A DNA stretch of 64,000 bases from contig DCHO01000065.1 of assembly GCA_002315655.1 (NCBI GenBank), forward strand, positions 5,620 through 69,619, written 5' to 3'. Below the pieces are notes generated by a model, which had not been told where the DNA came from, ran no database searches, and saw only the letters and a list, made by a program, of their open reading frames with translations. Source of the DNA: Christensenella sp. UBA1750 (lineage in GTDB: Bacteria > Bacillota > Clostridia > Christensenellales > UBA1750). Both the position numbers and the translations under genes were made by a program. Positions 8,230-16,735 of the stretch are shown here, one piece after another (position 1 is the first letter of the stretch; every line of letters starts with the position of its first letter).

Positions 8230-8775
8230 TTACTTGAAGTAGCGAGCCAGCAGGCCGGCGAAGGCTTTGCCGTGGCGGGCTTCGTCGCGGGCCATTTCGT
8301 GCACGGTGTCGTGGATGGCGTCGAGGTTGGCAGCCTTGGCGGCCTTGGCCAGGTCGGTCTTGCCGGCGGTGGCGCCGTTCTCGGCTTCCACGCGGAGCTG
8401 CAGGTTCTTCTTGGTGGAGTCGGTCACGACTTCGCCCAGCATCTCGGCGAACTTGGCGGCGTGCTCGGCCTCTTCAAAGGCGGCCTTTTCCCAGTACAGG
8501 CCGATCTCGGGGTAGCCTTCACGGAAAGCGACGCGGGACATGGCCAGATACATACCGACTTCGGAGCACTCGCCGTTGAAGTTGGCGCGGAGGCCTTCCT
8601 TGATCTCTTCGGGAACGTCCTTGGCGATGCCGACGACGTGCTCGGCAGCCCAGGTCAGTTCGGCTTCCTGTTTCTGGAACTTGGAGCCGTCCACCTTGCA
8701 CTGGGGGCACTTGAAGCCCTCGGGGATGGAGTCGCCTTCATAAACATAACCGCAGACGGGGCAAACGAATTTCAT
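8230..8775 (-). CDS. Reverse rubrerythrin (peroxide/oxygen detoxifying diiron protein)
   Basis: 181 residues. A rubredoxin-like domain comes first ([10 protein letters not shown] and CPQC at about 4-30, four iron-binding Cys), and a ferritin-like four-helix domain follows with Glu/His diiron ligands ([53 protein letters not shown]). This order, opposite to classic rubrerythrin, defines the reverse rubrerythrins that reduce H2O2 and O2 in clostridia using electrons from NADH through rubredoxin partners. The start at 8775 is fixed by alignment with the rubredoxin fold and by AGGAGGAAC upstream. It has its own promoter and terminator. Annotation pipelines may call it NADH peroxidase. Confidence 0.93.
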   Translation of the reverse strand: MKFVCPVCGYVYEGDSIPEGFKCPQCKVDGSKFQKQEAELTWAAEHVVGIAKDVPEEIKEGLRANFNGECSEVGMYLAMSRVAFREGYPEIGLYWEKAAFEEAEHAAKFAEMLGEVVTDSTKKNLQLRVEAENGATAGKTDLAKAAKAANLDAIHDTVHEMARDEARHGKAFAGLLARYFK

Positions 8776-8838
8776 TTTGTGTTCCTCCTGTAATTCATCT
8801 TTTTCTTTCGCTGATGTTGCGTCAGCTTGTCTACGTTT

Positions 8839-8867
8839 ATTATATACCCTGCATCGGCAAATGTAAA
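8839..8867 (-). promoter_or_regulatory. Promoter of reverse rubrerythrin
   Basis: Read leftward: TTTACA (8867-8862), 17-base spacer, TATAAT (8844-8839). Transcription would begin about 55 bases before the start codon. Confidence 0.75.
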
Positions 8868-8971
8868 ACACATTTCCGAAAGAATTATTCAAAACAAATT
8901 TCTCTTTTCCCATCAAAATAAATTAAGTCTCCGTTAAACCCGAAAAAGAGCAGGAAATAGGGGCATAAATG

Positions 8972-8980
8972 TGGTATAAT
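8972..8980 (+). promoter_or_regulatory. Extended -10 promoter of pckA
   Basis: TGGTATAAT at 8972-8980 fits the TGnTATAAT extended -10 form. No convincing -35 is present, as is common for this type. It implies a leader of roughly 125 bases. Confidence 0.6.
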
Positions 8981-9111
8981 AGAAAATGGGTGAAGTTGTG
9001 GCATTATCCACAGCCTCTCCCGGGTAAACGATATATCTTCCCCACCGGGAAATATATACAAACACCGTTTCACTACCCCAACACTATATATTCTTTACGG
9101 AGGTTATAGAA

Positions 9112-10668
9112 ATGGATCTGTCTTATCTTGGCATCATCAACGCTTCTGCGATCTATCGCAACCTGACCCCCGCCGAGCTGACCGAGCGTGCGGTCGCCCG
9201 CGGCGAAGGCAAGCTCTCCCTGACCGGCGCTCTGGTCGTGAAGACCGGCAAGTACACCGGCCGTTCCGCCAACGACAAGTTCATCGTTGACACGCCCGCC
9301 GTCCATGACGAGATCGCCTGGGGCAAGGTCAACCGTCCCATCACCAAGGAAAAGTATGACCTGATCAAGGGCAAGGTTCTGGCTTATCTGCAGAACAAAG
9401 AACTCTTTGTGTTTGACGGCTTTGCCGGTGCCGACCCCAAGTACACCCGCTCCTTCCGCATTGTGAACGAGCTGGCTTCCCAGAACCTGTTCATCCATCA
9501 GTTGCTCCGCCGTCCCACCTGCGAAGATCTCAAGAACTTCAAGGAAGACTATGTGATCATCGCCGCGCCCGGCTTTAAGTGCATCCCCGAGATCGACGGC
9601 ACCCGCTCCGAGGCCGCTATCTTGGTCAACTATGAGGAAAAGACCGTTATCATCTGCGGCTCTCAGTACGCCGGTGAGATTAAGAAGTCCGTCTTCTCCG
9701 TCATGAACTACGAAATGCCCAAGGTCGGCATCTTCCCCATGCACTGCTCCGCCAACATCGGCGTGAACAACGACTCTGCCGTGTTCTTCGGCCTGTCCGG
9801 CACCGGCAAGACCACTCTTTCCGCCGACCCCAACCGCAAGCTCATCGGCGACGACGAGCACGGCTGGTCTGACGACTCCGTGTTCAACTTCGAGGGCGGC
9901 TGCTATGCCAAGTGCATCAACCTCTCTCCCGAAGGCGAGCCCGAAATCTACAACGCCATCAAGTTCGGTTCTCTGGTTGAGAACGTGGTCATGGACGACG
10001 AGACCCGCGTCTTCGATTTCGACGACGACTCTCTGGCCGTGAACTCCCGCGTCGGCTACCCCGTTGAGTACATCCCCAACGCCGAACTGTCCGGTATGTC
10101 CACCTCCGTTCCCAAGACCGTTATCTTCCTGACCGCCGACGCTTACGGCGTTCTGCCTCCCATCTCCAAGCTGGACAAGAACCAGGCCATGTACTACTTC
10201 GTTTCCGGCTTCACCTCCAAGGTTGCCGGCACCGAAATCGGCGTCACCGAGCCTGTTCCCACCTTCTCCACCTGCTTCGGCGAGCCCTTCCTGCCCCTCG
10301 ATCCCTCCGTTTACGCTTCCATGCTGGCGGAAAAGGTTGAGAAGTCCGGCGCGAACGTGTACCTCGTCAACACCGGCTGGAACGGCACCGGCAAGCGCAT
10401 GAAGCTGCGCTACACTCGCGCCATGGTCACCGCCGCGTTAAACGGCGACATCGAAAAGGGCGAGTTCGTCACCGATCCTACCTTCGGTGTGCAGGTTCCC
10501 ACCTCCATCGAAGGCGTGCCCTCCGAGCTGCTCATCCCCGAGAACACCTGGGAAGACAAGGCCGCCTACAAGGCTTCCTGCCAGAAGCTCGCCGCTTCCT
10601 TCGTGGAGAACTTCAAGAAGTACACCCATATGTCCAAGGAAGTTGTCGAAGCCGGCCCCAAGGCTTAA
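9112..10668 (+). CDS. pckA: Phosphoenolpyruvate carboxykinase (ATP)
   Basis: 518 residues, the size of ATP-type PEPCK. It contains the oxaloacetate-side motif YTGRSANDKFIV, the kinase-1 P-loop GLSGTGKTTLS, the metal-binding IGDDEHGW and FNFEGGCYAK, and WNGTGKRMKLRYTRAM near the C-terminus. It interconverts oxaloacetate + ATP with PEP + CO2 + ADP; in gut anaerobes it often runs in the CO2-fixing, ATP-forming direction. The ATG at 9112 follows ACGGAGG. The codon choice is strongly biased towards C-ending codons, as expected for a highly expressed gene. The leader hairpin upstream may be regulatory. Confidence 0.97.
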   Translation: MDLSYLGIINASAIYRNLTPAELTERAVARGEGKLSLTGALVVKTGKYTGRSANDKFIVDTPAVHDEIAWGKVNRPITKEKYDLIKGKVLAYLQNKELFVFDGFAGADPKYTRSFRIVNELASQNLFIHQLLRRPTCEDLKNFKEDYVIIAAPGFKCIPEIDGTRSEAAILVNYEEKTVIICGSQYAGEIKKSVFSVMNYEMPKVGIFPMHCSANIGVNNDSAVFFGLSGTGKTTLSADPNRKLIGDDEHGWSDDSVFNFEGGCYAKCINLSPEGEPEIYNAIKFGSLVENVVMDDETRVFDFDDDSLAVNSRVGYPVEYIPNAELSGMSTSVPKTVIFLTADAYGVLPPISKLDKNQAMYYFVSGFTSKVAGTEIGVTEPVPTFSTCFGEPFLPLDPSVYASMLAEKVEKSGANVYLVNTGWNGTGKRMKLRYTRAMVTAALNGDIEKGEFVTDPTFGVQVPTSIEGVPSELLIPENTWEDKAAYKASCQKLAASFVENFKKYTHMSKEVVEAGPKA

Positions 10669-10685
10669 TTTCACACATTGATTTT

Positions 10686-10727
10686 AAGGAGATTATCGAG
10701 ATTTTTCCCGATAATCTCCTTTTTTTA
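10686..10727 (+). terminator. Terminator of pckA
   Basis: Perfect 14-base stem AAGGAGATTATCGx / CGATAATCTCCTT followed by a run of seven T. The hairpin occupies about 10687-10721. Confidence 0.95.
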
Positions 10728-10795
10728 TCAAGATAAAAGGATTTTTGTTTGTATGCGGAGAATATGGACATAAAATAATTTAAGGAGGAGAATGT

Positions 10796-11296
10796 ATGAA
10801 CCAGACCTTCACTTTCGCTTCCCTGCCGACCAGCCTTTCCGCTTTGCAGGCGTTGCCCGAAGCCAAGCTGGACACGCCCTTTATGACCTGCGCCCTTGCC
10901 CTTGCGGTGCTGTGCAACTATGGCGCCAGTGTTCCGGAGACCGTGCAGATGCTCAATTTCCTCAAAGGCCCCGCGCCGCTTTCCCCCTTTGAGCAGCAGT
11001 TCCTCCGCGACCGCTTCTCCGATGGCAAGACCTACAAGCCCTTCTCCTTCTTCGCCGGCGCGACCCCGCAGAACGGCTACACGCCGACTGCGCCCTATAC
11101 CATCACCGTTTCCGACAATCCCTATTCCTACACCTCCGACGGCCTGTGGGCGACGCTGTACGTCAAGTCCTCCGGCGCGGATTCGCCCCGCCCCATGAAG
11201 TTCCGCAAAAAGCCCTCCACGAACCAATGGTTCCTAAACGACATCCAGTGCTTATCCGACATTCGCATCCCCACCGCTTCCGACCCGTGGGCATAA
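10796..11296 (+). CDS. Conserved small protein, probably DUF6935 family
   Basis: 166 residues, no signal peptide and no membrane segment. Recognisable stretches are ALALAVLCNYG, MLNFLKGPAPLSPFEQQFLRD, KPFSFFAGATPQNGYTP, YTITVSDNPYSY and LYVKSSGADSPRPMKFRKK. I associate this pattern with the DUF6935 proteins of gut clostridia; this is recall, not a search. Function is unknown. The ATG at 10796 follows AAGGAGGAG (10782-10790). It stands alone between two strong terminators, close after pckA. Confidence 0.75.
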   Translation: MNQTFTFASLPTSLSALQALPEAKLDTPFMTCALALAVLCNYGASVPETVQMLNFLKGPAPLSPFEQQFLRDRFSDGKTYKPFSFFAGATPQNGYTPTAPYTITVSDNPYSYTSDGLWATLYVKSSGADSPRPMKFRKKPSTNQWFLNDIQCLSDIRIPTASDPWA

Positions 11297-11315
11297 TCGA
11301 ACGACCATACAATTT

Positions 11316-11363
11316 TAAGGGGAACCATGCTTTCGGCTTGAAAGCGTGGTTCCCCTTACTGTT
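11316..11363. terminator. Bidirectional terminator between convergent genes
   Basis: An 18-base near-perfect stem, AAGGGGAACCATGCTTTC (11317-11334) against GAAAGCGTGGTTCCCCTT (11340-11357), with T-rich sequence on both exits. It serves the small + gene and the leftward ABC exporter operon. Confidence 0.85.
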
Positions 11364-11376
11364 TTTGATTCGTATT

Positions 11377-13209
11377 TTAGTGGAAGGCCGCTTCCACGGA
11401 TTCCTGCTCGAACTGGCGCATATAGAGCGTGTAATACGCGCCCTTTTTCGCCATGAGCTGTTCATGCGTGCCGGACTCCACAATCTTGCCGTCATCCACG
11501 ACCAGGATCACATCCGCCTGTCTTATGGTGGACAAGCGGTGAGCGATCACGAAGGAAGTTCTGCCCTTCATCAGATGCTCGATGGCGTTCTGGATCAGCC
11601 GCTCCGTGATGGTGTCAATGGAGGATGTGGCCTCATCCAGCACGAAGATGCGCGGATTCGCCAGCACCGCACGGGCAAAGGAGAGCAGCTGCTTGCCGCC
11701 GGTGGAGAGCAGGTCGCCGCCCTCGCCCACGTCGCTGTCGTAGCCTTTATCCATGGTGTTTATGATGGTGTCCGCCGAAACCGCCTTGCAGGCCGCCTCG
11801 ATTTCCTCCATCGTCGCGTCCGGGTTGCCGTAGCGCAGGTTTTCCAGCACCGTGCCGGAGAACAGGTGCGGCGTTTGCAGCACATAGCCGATGTTGCTGT
11901 GCAGCCAGAGCTGGCTGCGCTCCCGCGCGTCCCTGCCGTCGATGAGCACCTGTCCTGCCGTCGGCTCAAAGAAGCGGCAGACTAAGTTCACCAGCGTGGA
12001 CTTGCCCGCGCCGGTCTCCCCGACAATGGCCACGTTCGTTCCCTGCGGCACTTTGAGATTGAAGTGCTCCAATATGTATTCGTCGCCGTCGGGATATTTG
12101 AAGGACACGTCCTTAAATTCAACGTCACCGTTGAGCGGCTCCCAGTTTTCCTTCTTCGGCTCAAAGGAATCGCCGTACTTCTCGACGACCTCCGGGGAAT
12201 CCTCCACGTCGGAGTGGGTGTTCATCAGGTTGGTGAAGCGTTCGATGTTCACCTGCACATCAATGAAGTTGGAAATGATGCGCACAATGGTCTGAATCGG
12301 CTCCATCAGCCCTAATGCGTAGTTCATAAACACGGACAGCGTGCCGATCTCCATCAAACCCTGCAGGGTGATCTTTCCCCCGCGCCACAGCACGATGGCC
12401 ATGGCCAGCGAAGCCATGAACATGACGATGGAAATGAAGGTGGCGCGCAGCCGGGCGGTCTTGACCGAGGTGAACTTCATTTCATCCGAGGTCTCCACAA
12501 AGGCCTCATCCATCTTGTCCTCAATAACCAGCGTCTTGGAGGTCTTCGCGCCCGTGATGCCCTCGTTGAAGTTCGAGGTAATGTGGGAATTGATCTCGCG
12601 CACCTTGCGATGGAGCTTGGTCAGTTTTTTCTGGAAAAACACAGCAACAAAGGTGATGATGGGCGTTAGTGCCACAACCCACAGCGCCAGCTTCCAGTTG
12701 ATGATGAACATGATGAGGATTGCACCCAGCAGGTACGTCACCTGCCAGGTAATGTCCATCATACCCCAGGCCATGAGACCCGAAATGCGGTTGGTGTCCG
12801 ACATGACGCGGGCATGAATGTAGCCCACGGAGTTCTGGTTGAAGTAGGAAAAGGACAGCGTCTGCAAATGGTTGAAGGATTCGCGCTTCAGATCGCGGCT
12901 CAAATTCATTTCAATTAAAGATGCCTGATAGCCGTCCACCATGGAGGAAATGATCTGCACCACAATGACCAGCGAATACACAAGGATGAACTTCCCCAAC
13001 CCCTCCAGCGTGTTTTTTGCAATGAAGTTGTTGATGGCGTATTTCTGGAACAGTGGGAAGCAGATGTCGATCACGCCGTTGAGCAGCACCAGCGACACCA
13101 TGCACAGGATGATGCCCTTGTACCTTTTGAGGAACGGAAACAGAAGCGGAATGCCGAACCATTTTAAGCGAATCTGCTTTTCGTCTTCTTTTTTCATCTG
13201 TTCAGACAT
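11377..13209 (-). CDS. ABC exporter subunit B (permease-ATPase fusion), catalytic Walker B
   Basis: 610 residues. An N-terminal six-helix exporter domain (about 25-325) is fused to an ATPase domain with Walker A GETGAGKST, Q-loop VLQTPHLF and Walker B IFVLDEATSSID with the catalytic Glu. The signature motif is LSTGGKQ instead of LSGGQ. The start ATG at 13209 overlaps the stop of the upstream subunit (TAATG), so the two are translated together. It resembles the BmrD-type half of heterodimeric multidrug or peptide exporters. The substrate is unknown. Confidence 0.92.
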   Translation of the reverse strand: MSEQMKKEDEKQIRLKWFGIPLLFPFLKRYKGIILCMVSLVLLNGVIDICFPLFQKYAINNFIAKNTLEGLGKFILVYSLVIVVQIISSMVDGYQASLIEMNLSRDLKRESFNHLQTLSFSYFNQNSVGYIHARVMSDTNRISGLMAWGMMDITWQVTYLLGAILIMFIINWKLALWVVALTPIITFVAVFFQKKLTKLHRKVREINSHITSNFNEGITGAKTSKTLVIEDKMDEAFVETSDEMKFTSVKTARLRATFISIVMFMASLAMAIVLWRGGKITLQGLMEIGTLSVFMNYALGLMEPIQTIVRIISNFIDVQVNIERFTNLMNTHSDVEDSPEVVEKYGDSFEPKKENWEPLNGDVEFKDVSFKYPDGDEYILEHFNLKVPQGTNVAIVGETGAGKSTLVNLVCRFFEPTAGQVLIDGRDARERSQLWLHSNIGYVLQTPHLFSGTVLENLRYGNPDATMEEIEAACKAVSADTIINTMDKGYDSDVGEGGDLLSTGGKQLLSFARAVLANPRIFVLDEATSSIDTITERLIQNAIEHLMKGRTSFVIAHRLSTIRQADVILVVDDGKIVESGTHEQLMAKKGAYYTLYMRQFEQESVEAAFH

Positions 13210-15023
13210 TATTCCGTCACCTCGCAATTCATCTGCATATTGTAAATGCTGCGGTAGATACCCTCCTGCTGCAGCAGCTCCTCATGGGTGCCCATCTGCT
13301 TCACTTCGCCCTTGTCCAGCACAAGGATGCAGTCCGCACTCATCAAAGTGGTTACTCTGTGGGAAATGAGGATCACGGTTCCTTTGCCCAAATGCTCGTG
13401 GAGCTGGGCGCGGATCTTGGCGTCGGTCTCCGCATCCACGGCGGACATGGAATCGTCAAAGATCATGATGGGCGCGTTCTGGGTCAGCATCCGCGCCACG
13501 GCGGTTCTCTGCTTCTGTCCGCCGGAGAGCGTCACACCGCGCTCGCCCACCTCGGTCTCATAGCCTTTTGTAAAGCCCATGATGGCGTCGTCCACACAGG
13601 CAATCGAGGCTGCCCGGCGAATCAGCTCCATCTTCATGGCGCGTTCGGTGATGCCGATGTTCTCCCCGATGGTCTTGGAGAACAGGAACGGCTCCTGCAA
13701 GCACATTCCGATGTTCTTTCTTAGGTGGGAAGCCTTGATGTCCCGCACATCCACCCCACCGATTGTGATGCGTCCGTGGCCTTCGGGAATTTCATAAAGG
13801 CGATTGAGCAGATACATCATGGTGGACTTGCCGGAAGATGTGGGGCCCAAGATGGCAAAGGTCTTGCCGGCGGGAATGGTGAAATTCATGTGCTTTAAGA
13901 TGGGCTTGGCCTCATCGTAGGCAAAGTTCACGTTCTCAAAGCAAATGTCCTGGTTCATGTCGGGCTCCTGTGCGCCCTCTCTGTCGTGCTCCTCCTCGGA
14001 CTCCATGATGTACTTGATACGGTCAATGGAAACACCCGCCTTGGACATATCCGCAATGGTTCTGCCCAGCTGGCGCACCGGCCAGGTCAGCATGGCGTTG
14101 TAGGACACAAAGGCGATAAACTCGCCCGCGGTCATCTGCCCGCGCACGCACAGAATCGAACCGAACACGATAATCAGCATGACCTGCACGCAGCTCATCA
14201 AATCGCCCGCGCCCCAGAAATAGGACAGCAGCAGGCAGAGCTTGATCCACATATTCGTGTAGATGTTGTTCTGCTTTTCAAAGCGGTCTTTTTCGTACTT
14301 TTCCCGCCCGAACGCCCGTACCACGCGCACGCCGGTCAGATTCTCCTGCGCAATGGTGGAGAGCACGCCCTCCGCCTCGTCCGCCTCGGTAAAATGGTCG
14401 GAAATCTTCTTGTGGAAGATGAGTGAATAGCCCGTAATGATGGGAATGGACACCATGGCGATAATGGAGAGCTTCAGATTCATGGCAACCATGAAGGACA
14501 GCGACAGCGCAACCAGGATGCAGATGCGCACCACGTTCATGAACTGCTCGGTGACAAAGTTGCGCACCGTCTCCACGTCGGAGGTGCAGCGCTGGATGAT
14601 GTCGCCGGTCTGGTTCTTCATGTGCCAGTCAAAGGGCAGTCTCTGAATGTGCTCAAAGAGTTTATTTCTAATTGTATAAGTAAATGTCTCGGCGGCTCTT
14701 GCGGAAGCCACCATCTGAATGTAGCGGAAAACGCCCGTCACCAGCGCCACCGTAACAATGGCGATTGCCAGAATGATGAGGTTTTTCCGCAGCACGGAAA
14801 CGCCGCCCATGCTCTCTATCCAGGCAATCATCATGCGCGGCACGGTCATTTCCTTCCCGTCGATCACGCTGTCCACGGTCAGTTTGATAATCTGCGGGGT
14901 GATCATTTCCAGCAGCGTGATGGTGAGGGATGCCAGAACGGAAAGGATATAAAACCGCTTGCTTCCCTTCAAAAACTGCCAGATCATCGAAAAGCGGGTG
15001 ACGCCCGTTTTTTTGTTGCTCAT
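13209..15023 (-). CDS. ABC exporter subunit A (permease-ATPase fusion), degenerate Walker B
   Basis: 604 residues from MSNKKTGVTRFSMIWQFLKG. Six-helix exporter domain, then an ATPase domain with Walker A GPTSSGKST, a canonical signature LSGGQKQR, and Walker B IMIFDDSMSAVD in which the catalytic Glu is Asp. That change is typical of the BmrC/TM287-type half of heterodimeric exporters. The ATG at 15023 has GGAGGA right upstream; earlier in-frame starts fall within or before the promoter. It is the first gene of a two-gene operon with 11377-13209. Confidence 0.92.
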   Translation of the reverse strand: MSNKKTGVTRFSMIWQFLKGSKRFYILSVLASLTITLLEMITPQIIKLTVDSVIDGKEMTVPRMMIAWIESMGGVSVLRKNLIILAIAIVTVALVTGVFRYIQMVASARAAETFTYTIRNKLFEHIQRLPFDWHMKNQTGDIIQRCTSDVETVRNFVTEQFMNVVRICILVALSLSFMVAMNLKLSIIAMVSIPIITGYSLIFHKKISDHFTEADEAEGVLSTIAQENLTGVRVVRAFGREKYEKDRFEKQNNIYTNMWIKLCLLLSYFWGAGDLMSCVQVMLIIVFGSILCVRGQMTAGEFIAFVSYNAMLTWPVRQLGRTIADMSKAGVSIDRIKYIMESEEEHDREGAQEPDMNQDICFENVNFAYDEAKPILKHMNFTIPAGKTFAILGPTSSGKSTMMYLLNRLYEIPEGHGRITIGGVDVRDIKASHLRKNIGMCLQEPFLFSKTIGENIGITERAMKMELIRRAASIACVDDAIMGFTKGYETEVGERGVTLSGGQKQRTAVARMLTQNAPIMIFDDSMSAVDAETDAKIRAQLHEHLGKGTVILISHRVTTLMSADCILVLDKGEVKQMGTHEELLQQEGIYRSIYNMQMNCEVTE

Positions 15024-15076
15024 AAATCCTCCAAATGCACAATAATACCCCTGAATGCGGGCTTTACATCCTCTCC

Positions 15077-15106
15077 ACTTTATCATATTCGCCTTTGAAT
15101 TGTCAA
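15077..15106 (-). promoter_or_regulatory. Promoter of the ABC exporter operon
   Basis: Read leftward: perfect TTGACA (15106-15101), 18-base spacer, TAAAGT (15082-15077). About 55 bases before the start of subunit A. Confidence 0.6.
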
Positions 15107-15282
15107 CCAACCAAAGCATACTTTCGGCCTTTTCCCATAAGTCTTTAGGGACACAAAAGCCCGCCGAAGCCTTTACAGAAACTGACAAAACCTTATTCCT
15201 GATTTTTACTTTGCCGCAATAACGCGATAATGTGTGTTTTTTATAGTATTATAGGAAACTTTTACTGGAAGGAGGATGCTTT

Positions 15283-16596
15283 GTGAGAATGTTCAAGCGA
15301 TTTGTGCTGCTCTCTTTGGGGCTTGCACTGCTGCTTCTGTCCTCCTGCGCCTCCGCCGGGGTGTCCGCCGTTCTTCCGACCGCTTATGTGGAAAACACGC
15401 CGGAGGTCAACGAAACCGTGCGCGTTCTGCACATCTGGCCGGAACAGGATGCGCTTTTCGAAGAAATTCTCGGCAAGGCCGCAAAGGAAAACGGCTTTGC
15501 GGTGTCCGTTTCCTCCGTCAAGTTCGGCACGAGCCTGACCACCCTGCGCGCCGCTCATGCTGCCGACGCCATGTACGACCTTTTTGCCTACCGCTTTGAG
15601 GATTTCTACACGCTGAAAAGCGAAGGGCTCCTATATGACCTCTCCGATTCCATAAACGCTCTGAATGCGGATTTTTACCCCAACGCCATAAAGCAGTACA
15701 CCGAAAACGACGCGCTCTACGGCATCCCCTACACGGCAGGCGGTCAGGTGATTCTCTACAATCGGGACTATTTTGAAAGCTACGGCTGGAAGCTTCCCGA
15801 GGATCAGGACAGCTTCGTGCAGCTGATGAAGGACATTCTGTCCAGCGGCTTTACGCCACTTTCCCTCTCCGGCAAACCCAACGGAAATCAGCTGAACAAC
15901 CTCCTTTCCGCTCTGACCGAAAACCGGCTCTCCGAAGACGATCTTCTTGACGATCCCCTGTATTTGACCGGGCGCTTCACGGACTGGGGCGGCAAGCTCG
16001 CCATGAGTGCCGTCACCGTCAAGCGTTGGAGCGGCAGCGGCTTTTTCGGTGACAGCGAACTGGCCTTAGATGATGACGCTTCCATTTCCGCCTTTCTGTC
16101 CGGTCAGTCCGCCATGCTCTATATCGACTTATCCGACTTAAATCTCCTTTCCTCCGCCGAGCATTTCGGGGATTTTGCCATCGGCGCGTTCCTGCTTCCG
16201 CCCTGTGAAAAGGGGCAGGAGCAGCTCTTCTCCGGCTCCGGCTTCCACACTGCCATAGGTGTGTGGAGCGAAACGGAATATACAGAAGAAACCGCCGCTC
16301 TCTTATCCGCACTCAATAAAAAGGACAATCTCACCGCCTTTGCGAACGCTTCCTGCAGCCTCATGGCGGCAAAGGGCATTGCCTATGAAGGCGACCTACT
16401 GCCTCTCCTTTCCCCATATCTGGAAGCAGCCGGCAGCCACCCGGTTCGCCCGGACTTTTACATGAAGAACGTCTCCGATCTATCTGCCCAGCTTTTTGTG
16501 GACTATTTAACCTCCGACATGACGGCGGACGATCTGGAGCAGAACTTTTCCACAATCCGGCGAACCGCGTTTGAACAGTCCGACCGCAGCAAATAA
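15283..16596 (+). CDS. Solute-binding lipoprotein (extracellular solute-binding family 1-like)
   Basis: 437 residues. Lipoprotein signal with lipobox LLSSC and Cys22. The rest has the family 1 sugar-binding protein look: VRVLHIWPEQDALFEEILGKAA, GIPYTAGGQVILYNRDYFESYGW and AIGVWSETEYTEETAALLSALN. No permease or ATPase genes accompany it, so it is an orphan binding protein, or it works with transporter parts elsewhere. A GTG at 15283 is preferred because GGAAGGAGG ends about 8 bases upstream; the ATG two codons later is a less well spaced alternative. It has its own terminator. Confidence 0.85.
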   Translation: MRMFKRFVLLSLGLALLLLSSCASAGVSAVLPTAYVENTPEVNETVRVLHIWPEQDALFEEILGKAAKENGFAVSVSSVKFGTSLTTLRAAHAADAMYDLFAYRFEDFYTLKSEGLLYDLSDSINALNADFYPNAIKQYTENDALYGIPYTAGGQVILYNRDYFESYGWKLPEDQDSFVQLMKDILSSGFTPLSLSGKPNGNQLNNLLSALTENRLSEDDLLDDPLYLTGRFTDWGGKLAMSAVTVKRWSGSGFFGDSELALDDDASISAFLSGQSAMLYIDLSDLNLLSSAEHFGDFAIGAFLLPPCEKGQEQLFSGSGFHTAIGVWSETEYTEETAALLSALNKKDNLTAFANASCSLMAAKGIAYEGDLLPLLSPYLEAAGSHPVRPDFYMKNVSDLSAQLFVDYLTSDMTADDLEQNFSTIRRTAFEQSDRSK

Positions 16597-16626
16597 ACGG
16601 CATTTTCATCCAACTATCCGCATCTG

Positions 16627-16654
16627 ACCGGGAGCAAAAACTCCCGGTTTTTTC
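16627..16654 (+). terminator. Terminator of the solute-binding lipoprotein gene
   Basis: Stem ACCGGGAG (16627-16634), loop CAAAAA, stem CTCCCGGT (16641-16648), then T-run. Confidence 0.93.
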
Positions 16655-16681
16655 AATCTTGTAACACATAAAGGAGATAAA

Positions 16682-16710
16682 TTGACCCTCCCTCATTTCT
16701 GTGCTATACT
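16682..16710 (+). promoter_or_regulatory. Promoter of the secreted CapA-like gene
   Basis: TTGACC (16682-16687), exactly 17 bases, TATACT (16705-16710). It overlaps the upstream part of the open frame and so argues for the ATG at 16736. Confidence 0.8.
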
Positions 16711-16735
16711 GCAAGCAAGTAAACTGAAAGGTCGT

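Larger units (their letters stand above)
8776..9111. other. 336-base divergent intergenic region between reverse rubrerythrin and pckA
   Basis: It holds the leftward promoter of reverse rubrerythrin (8839-8867), the rightward extended -10 promoter of pckA (8972-8980) and a pckA leader of about 125 bases. The leader contains a small palindrome, TGTGG-6-CCACA (8996-9011), and an imperfect hairpin: ATATATCTTCCC (9031-9042) against GGGAAATATAT (9047-9057) with one bulged base. No riboswitch class or small gene was recognised. Confidence 0.6.
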
